From NCBI GenBank assembly GCA_030751755.1, contig JASMFO010000060.1, positions 1-10,863 of the forward strand: a stretch of DNA of 10,863 bases. Direction: 5' to 3'. The notes below the pieces were generated by a model. The model was not told the origin of the DNA. It ran no database searches and worked only from the letters and a program-made list of their open reading frames with translations. Shown piece after piece: positions 1 to 6,898 of the stretch. Source of the DNA: Candidatus Woesearchaeota archaeon (GTDB taxonomy: Archaea; Nanobdellota; Nanobdellia; Woesearchaeales; GW2011-AR4). Positions within the stretch are counted from its first letter, which is position 1. Each line of letters starts with the position of its first letter. A program made the position numbers and the translations under genes.

Positions 1-746
1 CCTATACCAAACTCTGCAATATTTCTTGCTCCTCTACCAACAGAATTTAGCAAATCCAAAAGCTTTTTTGCCTTTTCACCGATAAATTTTACAGCACAAC
101 CTTTCCTAACATAAATTTTTATTGGGTTCTTTAGTTTGCCGATATCTGCAAAAGAAGCATCAACAATAAAAATACCTTCAGCAGTCCCTTCAACCGGAGC
201 AACAAATATCTCCCCAGTAGGAAGGTTTCCAAAAGAGCCTTTTTTTTTAAACAATCCAGGATCATTCCCAAAGGCTTTCCTTCCTTCGATACTAAAACTA
301 ATACCAGTTCCTAAATTTGTTCTTATTCTAACAGCTTTACCTTTATCAATTATACTTGCAATTTTATTATTTATTTTTTCTAATTTGTTGTAATTTATGT
401 CCAATGTTCTGCTAATAATGCCTTTTGTAATCCCAGGCATTGTAACTATCCTTGCACCGTTATCACACGCATTTTTCCTTGCTTTTGTATGGCTTAAAGA
501 TTTAGTTGTTATAAGAAGCTCAACATCATATTTTAGCATCTCCTTTGCTATTTCTTTAGGTGGTTCAGTTCCATTAACTTTTGGGATAGGAATTTTAATC
601 AATTTTACACTAGGGGTAATTTTATTTGCAGCATCAAAAAACAGCTTTGCTATAGAATACAACTTAGAATCCGTAACTATCAATAATTTTTCATTTTTTT
701 TCAGATTCAGGCATTTTTTAAGAACAATGTTGACAGACTTGATCAT
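1..746 (-). CDS. M29-family metallo-aminopeptidase (leucyl aminopeptidase/AmpS type), C-terminus cut by window edge
   Basis: The gene runs off the left edge, so only the first 248 residues are visible. Family M29 enzymes are cytosolic, two-metal exopeptidases that remove N-terminal residues from peptides. The N-terminal half (about 1-140) looks like an alpha/beta domain (LLIVTDSKLYSIAK near 21-34). The diagnostic block NLPTGEIFVAPVEGTAEG lies at 174-191 and carries the probable metal ligand E179. The next conserved block, GRGARNIAEFGIG, carries E245 just before the edge. The 66-residue spacing of these two glutamates matches what I recall for characterised M29 enzymes. The remaining ligands (a His, then HxD) should lie just outside the window. 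The ATG at 746 is six bases after the stop of the upstream gene, with no Shine-Dalgarno site, so it is probably the third gene of a minus-strand peptidase operon. It is a paralogue of its large upstream neighbour. The family call is firm; substrate preference is unknown. Confidence 0.86.
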   Translation of the reverse strand, partial: MIKSVNIVLKKCLNLKKNEKLLIVTDSKLYSIAKLFFDAANKITPSVKLIKIPIPKVNGTEPPKEIAKEMLKYDVELLITTKSLSHTKARKNACDNGARIVTMPGITKGIISRTLDINYNKLEKINNKIASIIDKGKAVRIRTNLGTGISFSIEGRKAFGNDPGLFKKKGSFGNLPTGEIFVAPVEGTAEGIFIVDASFADIGKLKNPIKIYVRKGCAVKFIGEKAKKLLDLLNSVGRGARNIAEFGI

Positions 747-752
747 TTTAGC

Positions 753-2507
753 CTAAACAACAAATTCCCCCTTCTTTATAATCCAATATTTGTTGCCTTT
801 TTCATCAACACCATGAATATCCATTTTCTGCCTAGGGCTGTTAATAACAATGTCTGTATGGTATTCTGTTGCCCTGTCTGGCTCAAAACCACTTCCTAGC
901 GCAATATGAATCATTCTTGCTATCTTCTCATTAACAATAAGATAGTCACATAGCCTCGCGCTGGGATTCGTATTTATTGCAAACTCATTTATCATGTTGA
1001 AGTTTCTCTTTTTCAAATCAATAATTTCCTGTGGCTGGCTCTTGAACCTCTCCTGATTTAAGATCATCTCCCAGGCTTCTTTCTTTTTCTCTTGTAGCTT
1101 CTTTATTATATCTTTAGGACCAGAAATTATCTTATACTTCTTGCCATCAGATTTTATCACCAAAGGATCTTTATCAGACAGCAAATAACTTTGGTCAATG
1201 CTTATGACAACATCTCCCACAATAGTGCCCTTGACATATTCTGGAGTTACAAAAGCCTCTCCCCCAGGCAAATTGGCCATTGTTCCTGCCTTTATCCCGG
1301 TCCTTTTCAAAAACTCAGAATTAATCTTTTCCCTGACATCAGTATCAGAGGTTCTTACCCACCTATGAACACCATCTCTTTTAACTAATCCCACTTCAAA
1401 ATTTGTCTTAAAACCATCGATATTTTCCCCAACAACCCTGATTGATTTACACTTATCGGCGATTTCTTTAATTTTATAATTTCTTTCTCTCATTTTTTCC
1501 CAGTCAATATTGCACGTTTCAATGAAAACCTTGATTGGCAGAGTTTCAGTAAATCCAACTCTCGCTAATGGGTCTCGATCATCTAATTCCGTTTGGGGAT
1601 AAAAATCAAGCTTGTATACCATCTGCCCCGGGCTCTGCCACCTTGTCTTTTTATTTAAACAAGGGTAGCCAATACTCTCTCCAAAAATATGCTTGCCAGA
1701 ATACCCCTTCCCTACTACAAAAAATGAAGCATCAATAACCTTGATTCTTCCTAAATTTAACAATCCTGACAATTTTTTGTATTTTTTAAAAACAGGCTCA
1801 TCTACATTTTTGCATAGCTCACAACCCAACAATGTAGTTCTTAACTCTGAGATTTTTTCACTATTATGAAGCATAGACTTTGCTTGGGTGTAGGCTCCCA
1901 TTGTAGCAGCAGCATTACAATTAAGTTTCATGTGCCACGCAATAGCATAAGAATCAAGATAATCTTCTAATGGATGCCCGAGCATATCCTCTTTTTGAAC
2001 TAAAACAAAACCAACAGCAACTTTTTCATTATTCTTTAAATTATAGACATCTTTCCATATTTTTTTGCAAGTTTCATTTAATTCTTCACCCCTATGCTGC
2101 TTAAACCACCCATCCTTAAATGGCAAGGTAAAATGCCCTTCAAAACCAAATTCCTTGGCTTCCAAAGTAAAATCCGGCCCTTTAAATAAACTTATAAATT
2201 TTCCTTTTGTCTTTTTTTCTGTTTCCTCTATGAAATCCATAAGTGCTTCTGATTTCTTATTTTTGTTTTGTCTGAAAACCTTCCATACATCCTTTAAGGC
2301 AGCTAACGACTCTGATTTCTTGTCTATCCCTAAGACATTCATATCAGCACCTAATTCGTGTATTGCCCTGGACAAAGGAGCAATAGAAAAAAAAGCATTT
2401 TTATTTCTTACATCAAAAACCACTAAAAAAGATTTAGATTTAATATTACCTAAAATCCTTTTATACTCATCTACAGAAGAATAAAACTTCTTTTCGTCGT
2501 ATTTCAT
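753..2507 (-). CDS. Oversized M29-like metallo-aminopeptidase with a large internal insertion
   Basis: A 584-residue protein, well above the roughly 310-410 residues usual for M29. The C-terminal catalytic features are all visible: NLPGGEAFVTP at 412-422 (E417), NEFAINTNPSA at 507-517 (E508), IHIALGSG at 533-540 (H534) and YHTDIV at 549-554 (H550, D552). This is the Glu, Glu, His, His-x-Asp order expected for the two-metal site. The N-terminus (about 24-58) resembles the start of the neighbouring M29 protein. Residues about 345-372 resemble that neighbour's region just before its NLPTGE motif. The roughly 200+ residues between (about 100-340) have no counterpart there; they include a CxxC pair (C229, C232). 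A second, smaller expansion, charged and probably helical, lies at about 465-503 between the two glutamates. The start at 2507 is 14 bases after the M24 peptidase stop, which indicates co-transcription. I infer an active peptidase; the role of the insertion is unknown. Confidence 0.83.
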   Translation of the reverse strand: MKYDEKKFYSSVDEYKRILGNIKSKSFLVVFDVRNKNAFFSIAPLSRAIHELGADMNVLGIDKKSESLAALKDVWKVFRQNKNKKSEALMDFIEETEKKTKGKFISLFKGPDFTLEAKEFGFEGHFTLPFKDGWFKQHRGEELNETCKKIWKDVYNLKNNEKVAVGFVLVQKEDMLGHPLEDYLDSYAIAWHMKLNCNAAATMGAYTQAKSMLHNSEKISELRTTLLGCELCKNVDEPVFKKYKKLSGLLNLGRIKVIDASFFVVGKGYSGKHIFGESIGYPCLNKKTRWQSPGQMVYKLDFYPQTELDDRDPLARVGFTETLPIKVFIETCNIDWEKMRERNYKIKEIADKCKSIRVVGENIDGFKTNFEVGLVKRDGVHRWVRTSDTDVREKINSEFLKRTGIKAGTMANLPGGEAFVTPEYVKGTIVGDVVISIDQSYLLSDKDPLVIKSDGKKYKIISGPKDIIKKLQEKKKEAWEMILNQERFKSQPQEIIDLKKRNFNMINEFAINTNPSARLCDYLIVNEKIARMIHIALGSGFEPDRATEYHTDIVINSPRQKMDIHGVDEKGNKYWIIKKGEFVV

Positions 2508-2521
2508 AAAAAAATGTATTT

Positions 2522-3589
2522 TTAAACAATTAATAAATCTTTCGTCACTTTAGTCAAAACTAAAGGTTTTTTCTTCATTAACGTTGTATCCTCAATCCTT
2601 ATTCCAAATAGTTTTGGTATGTAAATTCCAGGCTCTATTGTGAAAACCATATTTTCTGTTATTTTATCTTTTGAGTTTAAAGTTAAATTAGGCAACTCAT
2701 GGATTTCCACCCCAATACCATGACCCAGCCCATGAATGAAATATTTCGAATAATTTTTCATGCTTTTTAAACAGTTCCCATATATCTTGCTGCAGGAGTC
2801 ATTTATTTTTATTTCTTTGATAATACCGTTTTGTATATCGAGTAAGAAATTGTAGACTTGTTTCTCTTTATTGCATGGACTTCCTAAGTATACTGTTCTC
2901 GTTATATCTGTGCAATAGCCTTTATACTTTACACCAAAATCTATCATACAAAAGCCTTTTTTTAGTTTTGTATTCCTTGGCTCATAATGTGGCATGCTTC
3001 CATTGCTTCCTGAAGCAACAATTGGTGGAAAAGATATCCCCAATCCAAGTTTTTTTGACTCATATTCGAGAAACGCAGCCGCTTGAGATTCAGTTTCGAA
3101 ATCTTTAAAGTTATTTAACGCTTTTTTCAATATTTTATCTCCATAATTAAACGCTTTCTTAATTATTTGTATCTCTTTTGCCTTCTTAATCTGTCTCAGT
3201 TTTAGACAGTCTAAAGAAACATCCTTTGTTTTTGATCCCTTGAACTGCTTTTTAAAATATTTATAAGCATTTAAAGCAAAATTGTTGTTGTCTATTGCTA
3301 TCGTCTCCAATTTTATTTTATTTCTTTTAATTATAGAGTGCACGGATTCAAAAAATTTCTTTTTATCCATCGAATAAACTTTCCTTATCATTGATTTTTT
3401 TGCCTTTTGAAATTCCATTTCCGGAACTATGAGGAAGGGTCTCTGTTTTTTAGGTATTACCAAAGCCCCTAAACCATTGTAACCAGAAAAATAGAACATA
3501 TTTGGATTTGTTTCCATCCCTAGATTATAGAATAATGCAAGATCAAACTGTTTTTCTTCCAAAACCTTCTGGAGTTCTTTAATTTTCAT
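2522..3589 (-). CDS. M24-family metallopeptidase, Xaa-Pro dipeptidase/aminopeptidase type
   Basis: A 355-residue protein of the usual length for archaeal and bacterial PepQ/PepP-like enzymes, which cut peptides next to proline in the cytosol. Residues 1-130 form the expected N-terminal creatinase-like domain (FYFSGYNGLGALVIP at 32-46). From about 135 the pita-bread catalytic domain begins. All five metal ligands are visible: D217 (MIDFG), D228 (CTDITR), H290 (GLGHGIG), E319 (TIEPGIY) and E333 (RIEDTT). The supporting histidines H201 (MPHYEP) and H297 (EIHELP) are also present. The H201 and H297 context separates Xaa-Pro enzymes from methionine aminopeptidase, which lacks the N-terminal domain. 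It is the first gene of the minus-strand operon, followed by two M29 peptidases. A TATA box centred 28 bases ahead of the ATG implies a leaderless mRNA. The dipeptidase versus aminopeptidase choice cannot be settled from sequence. Confidence 0.93.
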   Translation of the reverse strand: MKIKELQKVLEEKQFDLALFYNLGMETNPNMFYFSGYNGLGALVIPKKQRPFLIVPEMEFQKAKKSMIRKVYSMDKKKFFESVHSIIKRNKIKLETIAIDNNNFALNAYKYFKKQFKGSKTKDVSLDCLKLRQIKKAKEIQIIKKAFNYGDKILKKALNNFKDFETESQAAAFLEYESKKLGLGISFPPIVASGSNGSMPHYEPRNTKLKKGFCMIDFGVKYKGYCTDITRTVYLGSPCNKEKQVYNFLLDIQNGIIKEIKINDSCSKIYGNCLKSMKNYSKYFIHGLGHGIGVEIHELPNLTLNSKDKITENMVFTIEPGIYIPKLFGIRIEDTTLMKKKPLVLTKVTKDLLIV

Positions 3590-3602
3590 TAAAAAAGAAA
3601 AG

Positions 3603-3611
3603 ATATTAAAA
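3603..3611 (+). promoter_or_regulatory. Probable TATA box of the M16 peptidase gene
   Basis: ATATTAAAA is centred about 27 bases before the ATG at 3634, the distance expected for a leaderless archaeal transcript. It lies next to the opposing TATA box of the M24 operon. The match is weaker than for the minus-strand box. Confidence 0.5.
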
Positions 3612-3613
3612 CG

Positions 3614-3621
3614 ATATAAAT
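3614..3621 (-). promoter_or_regulatory. TATA box of the M24/M29 peptidase operon
   Basis: On the minus strand ATTTATAT is centred about 28 bases ahead of the ATG at 3589. This fits an archaeal box A driving a leaderless mRNA. The two TATA boxes of the divergent peptidase genes are only a few bases apart inside a 44-base gap, so TBP/TFB binding for one direction may exclude the other. Confidence 0.6.
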
Positions 3622-3633
3622 CTTTTGATTAAA

Positions 3634-4842
3634 ATGGAGAAATACAGATTAAAAAACGGCACAACAATAATTTTTGAGAAGAATTCTTCAAAATCAGTCG
3701 CAGTTGAGGTAATATTTAAAGTAGGTTCTAACGATGAAAGCAAAGAAATCAGCGGAATATCCCATTTTCTTGAGCATATGCTGTTTGAGGGAACCAAAAA
3801 AAGAAAAAATTCCAGAAAAATTGCAAGCGAGATTGAAAAATATGGGGCCGAGTTTAACGCATATACCTCTAATGATAGAACTGCCTTTTTCATTAAAATA
3901 ATAAATAAAAGATTTGAGAAAGCCCTCGATATACTTTCTGACATGGTTGCAAATCCTCTTTTCAACAAAAAAACAATCGAAAAAGAAAAGCAAGTAATAT
4001 TTAAAGAAATAAACCTGGTTACTGATGACTCAAGGCAGCATCAGTGGATTTTGTTTCAGAAAACTCTTTTTGAGAAGCATCCAACAAAAAACCCAACCTA
4101 TGGGACTATAGAGGCTATTAAAAGTCTTGACAGAAAAATTATAGATAGCTACTACAATAAGCACTACGTTCCAAATAATATGGTTATTTCTATTGTTGGG
4201 AATGTAAATCATGTAAAAGAAAAAATAGAGAAATATTTTGATAATTTGAAACCTAAGAAATTAGCTCTAAGAAAAAATATAAAAGAGCCATTACAAAAAA
4301 GAAAAAAGAAATTTGTTGAGAAAAGAAAAACAGTCAGTTCTTATATGATATTAGGTTACAAATCGGTTTCCAGGATACATAAAGATAGTTATGTCTTGGA
4401 CGTTATATCTGCTATCCTGGGTAAAGGGCAGTCTGGATGGATATTTGACGAAATAAGAAATAAGCGCGGCTTGGCATACCAAGTTGGGGTTTTGAATGAA
4501 AATGAGGGGGATTATGGCTATTTTGCTGTTTTTGCTGGCCTTGATAAGAAAAATATAGAAAAAACAAAAGGAATAATCTTGCAGCAATTCAGAAAGCTTA
4601 ATAATGTTAGGAAAAATGATGTCGAGGAAGCAAAAAACTATATTGAAGGCAATCACACCATTAGTATGGAAGATAATTTTCAAAAAGCAGATAATATTGC
4701 CTTCTGGGAAACAATAAAAAACGCTTCATTAGCTGATAATTATATTAAAAATATAAAAAGAGTTGAAATTAATGATGTCAAGAGGGCTGCAAGAAAATAT
4801 CTTAATAAAAACTATACTCTTGTTGTTATAGAGCAGAAATAG
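3634..4842 (+). CDS. M16B-family zinc metallopeptidase (processing-peptidase/insulinase-like)
   Basis: A 402-residue protein from the ATG at 3634. A TTG nine bases upstream is also in frame, but the ATG fits the TATA box and the usual family start (EKYRLKNGTTIIFE). The inverted zinc motif HxxEH is at 44-48 (HFLEH). E125 in the VIFKEI segment is exactly 77 residues after H48, the spacing of the third zinc ligand in pitrilysin and mitochondrial processing peptidase beta. The second half is the inactive M16 repeat, with the conserved RGLAYQ segment at 278-283. The length fits the single-chain M16B type, which forms dimeric barrels that degrade or trim unfolded peptides. No signal peptide is visible, so it should be cytosolic. 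It is divergent from the M24/M29 operon and tail to tail with tyrS; no second M16 subunit gene lies beside it, so a homodimer is inferred. Confidence 0.92.
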   Translation: MEKYRLKNGTTIIFEKNSSKSVAVEVIFKVGSNDESKEISGISHFLEHMLFEGTKKRKNSRKIASEIEKYGAEFNAYTSNDRTAFFIKIINKRFEKALDILSDMVANPLFNKKTIEKEKQVIFKEINLVTDDSRQHQWILFQKTLFEKHPTKNPTYGTIEAIKSLDRKIIDSYYNKHYVPNNMVISIVGNVNHVKEKIEKYFDNLKPKKLALRKNIKEPLQKRKKKFVEKRKTVSSYMILGYKSVSRIHKDSYVLDVISAILGKGQSGWIFDEIRNKRGLAYQVGVLNENEGDYGYFAVFAGLDKKNIEKTKGIILQQFRKLNNVRKNDVEEAKNYIEGNHTISMEDNFQKADNIAFWETIKNASLADNYIKNIKRVEINDVKRAARKYLNKNYTLVVIEQK

Positions 4843-4849
4843 TTATGGC

Positions 4850-5875
4850 CTACTTCGGAAAAGCTTCCTCTACTAAATCTTCCTTACCTTCCATTTTCTT
4901 TCTAATTGGCTCTAGTAATTTATTAACTTCTTCAGAAACAGTGTTTTTAAGGTCCATTGGGTGGACTTTATTATTTAAATAATCTTTTTCCAGTTTTTCA
5001 TAATTGCTGTAAGTAATATTACCTCCAAATTTACTCGGCCTTTTTATTTTTAATTTTTCGTTGTTGTCTTTTTTATTAACCATAATTACATATTTTAAGA
5101 AAGCTAATACTCCATTGTCTTCTACAGCAATAGGGCAGTGGGCTTTTTGTATTTTTTTGCTTACTATTTCTGGTGAATCTAGTAAATCTATTTTAGAACC
5201 TTCTTCAGAAGATGACATTTTAGAGCCCTGGAGCCCCGGAAGCATAGGTGTCATAACATCAACTCTTGGCTTGTAACCCAGTTTTGGATGATTTTCTCTT
5301 GCAAATGTTAAAATCTTTCTTTGGTCTATGCCTCCATACTGAACATCCATATCCATATACTGCTCATCTAAAGTTTGCAATATGGGATATATAAAACCGC
5401 TCAATTTTGGATTTTCTCCGAATCTTACAACACCCGCAGCTGCTCTTTTGCACCGGTCAAATGTGTTTAAGGCTGCCAATCTGTATACATCTAAGGTGTA
5501 GTTTTTGTCTAGCTCAAAATCTTTTCCTCTTTTAAAATCAAGATTTTTTGTGTTTATCCCTAAAGCACTTATCATAGCAGAAATAATTTCCTTATAATAT
5601 TTGATTCTACGGTCTAGTAGGTCGAAAGGAGCTTTTTGATCATCCAAATGAGCATGTATATCTGCCAAAAGTATTGTGAATTTAAAATCTGCCTTAAGGA
5701 AGTCTCCTACTTTAATCATAGGTATAAAATAGCCAATATGAACTTTTCCTGTTGTCGCTAAACCAATATATGCTCTGGGATTCTTTTTCTCTTTCAATAA
5801 CTGGGTTAATTCATCCTCTGTAAGGATTTCCTGGGTATTTCTTTTTATTAGATCAAATCTTTGTTTAATATTCAT
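4850..5875 (-). CDS. tyrS: Tyrosyl-tRNA synthetase, haloarchaeal/eukaryotic type
   Basis: Class I synthetase that activates tyrosine and attaches it to tRNA-Tyr. I chose the ATG at 5875 (341 aa) because a perfect TATTTAAATA is centred about 27 bases ahead of it. The upstream in-frame ATG at 5893 (347 aa) would sit too close to that box. Numbering from 5875: the HIGH-like motif is VHIG at 45-48, preceded by YIGLATTGK at 36-44. Tyr-recognition residues Y36, Y163, Q167 and D170 align with Y32, Y151, Q155 and D158 of the Methanocaldococcus enzyme, which excludes TrpRS. The KMSKS motif is KMSSS at 219-223. The C-terminal anticodon-recognition part (HPMDLKNTVSEEVNKLLEPI, about 305-324) is typical. 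The ATTGK, IDQRKILTF and SKMSSSEEGSKIDLLD segments match, from memory, the human and haloarchaeal enzymes better than the Methanocaldococcus one. There is no appended C-terminal domain. It is convergent with the M16 gene, 7 bases away. Confidence 0.96.
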   Translation of the reverse strand: MNIKQRFDLIKRNTQEILTEDELTQLLKEKKNPRAYIGLATTGKVHIGYFIPMIKVGDFLKADFKFTILLADIHAHLDDQKAPFDLLDRRIKYYKEIISAMISALGINTKNLDFKRGKDFELDKNYTLDVYRLAALNTFDRCKRAAAGVVRFGENPKLSGFIYPILQTLDEQYMDMDVQYGGIDQRKILTFARENHPKLGYKPRVDVMTPMLPGLQGSKMSSSEEGSKIDLLDSPEIVSKKIQKAHCPIAVEDNGVLAFLKYVIMVNKKDNNEKLKIKRPSKFGGNITYSNYEKLEKDYLNNKVHPMDLKNTVSEEVNKLLEPIRKKMEGKEDLVEEAFPK

Positions 5876-5896
5876 AATTTCTATTATTTTCATTGA

Positions 5897-5906
5897 TATT
5901 TAAATA
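5897..5906 (-). promoter_or_regulatory. TATA box of tyrS
   Basis: The palindrome TATTTAAATA is centred about 27 bases ahead of the ATG at 5875. This spacing supports a leaderless mRNA starting at that ATG rather than at 5893. Confidence 0.6.
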
Positions 5907-5953
5907 TTTAATGAATAATGATATAATGTACCACTGGACATTCGCGCATAAGA

Positions 5954-5963
5954 TTTTTAAATC
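5954..5963 (+). promoter_or_regulatory. TATA box of the Cas4-like nuclease gene
   Basis: TTTTTAAATC is centred about 26 bases before the ATG at 5984, with a purine-rich stretch just upstream as a possible TFB-recognition element. This implies a leaderless transcript and decides the start. Confidence 0.62.
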
Positions 5964-5983
5964 GATAGGGTTTATACAGCGAT

Positions 5984-6829
5984 ATGAAAATTTCTGTATC
6001 TATGCTCAGCTCTTATCTTTTCTGCCCAAGAAAACTCTTTCTGCAGCGGGTTTTGGCTTTAGAAGAACCTCCAAAGGAAAGTATTGTTTTAGGCTCTTTA
6101 AGGCATGAAATCTATGATTTTATAAATCAACAAGAGGAAAAGATAGTCACATCAATTAAGGATAAAGCACAATACAATGATTTAATAGCCATATACAAAG
6201 GCTTCTATTCAAGAATATTGAGGGAAAAGATAATAAAAAATAAATCGAGAATAAAGGGGGTAAATCTTGATATTGTAGATGTGTTTAAAAAAACATGGCC
6301 CTTAATTTTGGGTGAAGCAGAAACAAGGGCAAAGAATATTTTTGATTTTATACAAAAGTATAATCTTTATGGTAATGAGTTATGGGAAAGATTAACACCA
6401 AAAATTATTTCAGAACAGCGTGTTGAGTCTGATGAGCTGCAATTAAGAGGCATAATAGACAGAATAGAGGTATATGAAAATGGATATGTTCCTATCGAGC
6501 TTAAAACAGGAAAAATGCCAAAAGAAGGCATATGGCCCGGGCATAGAATACAGATCATAGCTTATGCAATGATGCTTGAAGAAAGATTCAAAACACAAGT
6601 AAAGGAAGGGTTTGTCAATTACCTCGATGCAAAAGAAACAAGGCACATAGTAATCAACCCTTTCATGAAGGAAGAAATCGCAAACTTAGTGAAAGAAATA
6701 AAGGAGTTATTGAAAAATCAAGAACCTCCTGGCTATTGCGAGAACAAGAATAAATGCACTACTTGTGGTTTAAAGGAAACGTGCTATAACGAGGCAGAAG
6801 TTAGCACTTTATTGTCAGAACTTCAATAA
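5984..6829 (+). CDS. Stand-alone Cas4/Dna2-like PD-(D/E)XK Fe-S nuclease
   Basis: A 281-residue RecB-type nuclease. Enzymes of this group (Cas4, the Dna2 nuclease domain, AddB) cut single-stranded DNA ends and hold an iron-sulphur cluster. The N-terminal cysteine C14 (SYLFCPRKLFL) and the C-terminal cluster C258, C261, C267 form the classic one-plus-three 4Fe-4S arrangement; C252 is an extra nearby cysteine. The nuclease core is visible: H41 (GSLRHEIYDF), D159 (GIIDRIEV), E172 and K174 (PIELKTGK), then Q190 and Y194 (RIQIIAYAM), the RecB motif. Residues about 60-140 form a helical insertion. No helicase domain is present, so it is not a full Dna2. No CRISPR array, cas1 or cas2 is in the window, so a DNA repair or replication role is more likely than spacer acquisition. 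It has its own TATA box and is divergent from tyrS. Length is at the upper end for Cas4. Confidence 0.87.
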   Translation: MKISVSMLSSYLFCPRKLFLQRVLALEEPPKESIVLGSLRHEIYDFINQQEEKIVTSIKDKAQYNDLIAIYKGFYSRILREKIIKNKSRIKGVNLDIVDVFKKTWPLILGEAETRAKNIFDFIQKYNLYGNELWERLTPKIISEQRVESDELQLRGIIDRIEVYENGYVPIELKTGKMPKEGIWPGHRIQIIAYAMMLEERFKTQVKEGFVNYLDAKETRHIVINPFMKEEIANLVKEIKELLKNQEPPGYCENKNKCTTCGLKETCYNEAEVSTLLSELQ

Positions 6830-6844
6830 ATTCTAATCAAAAAG

Positions 6845-6855
6845 TTTATATATAA
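6845..6855 (+). promoter_or_regulatory. TATA box of the PRC-barrel gene
   Basis: TTTATATATAA, preceded by an AAAAAG stretch that fits a TFB-recognition element, is the strongest TATA box in the window. It is about 49 bases ahead of the ATG at 6899, which predicts a leader of roughly 20-25 bases. This gene is therefore not leaderless, unlike its neighbours. Confidence 0.62.
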
Positions 6856-6888
6856 CTTAAGTTATTTTAATTAGCAATATTTACTCGT

Positions 6889-6894
6889 GAGGGG
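6889..6894 (+). promoter_or_regulatory. Shine-Dalgarno site of the PRC-barrel gene
   Basis: GAGGGG ends four bases before the ATG at 6899. It is the clearest ribosome binding site in the window. It argues against the in-frame GTG at 6887, which overlaps it, as the start. Confidence 0.6.
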
Positions 6895-6898
6895 TATT

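Noticed and set aside
136..756. Two plus-strand open frames of 85 and 119 codons at the left end
   Set aside because: They lie antisense to the M29 peptidase, whose minus-strand translation carries clear family motifs; the plus-strand frames show low-complexity hydrophobic sequence and no family signature.
3625..3633. TTG start for the M16 peptidase
   Set aside because: The ATG at 3634 fits the TATA-box distance and the usual family N-terminus better, and TTG has no Shine-Dalgarno support.
5876..5893. Upstream ATG start for tyrS at 5893
   Set aside because: The best TATA box would lie within about 8 bases of this codon, so the transcript would start downstream of it. A weaker A/T-rich box further up at about 5920-5927 leaves some doubt.
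5897..5906. Palindrome TATTTAAATA as an operator
   Set aside because: A symmetric A/T decamer is common in such AT-rich DNA and is fully explained as a TATA box.
5984..6829. Cas4 as part of a CRISPR system
   Set aside because: No direct-repeat array, leader, cas1 or cas2 is present in the window; the flanking genes are housekeeping genes.
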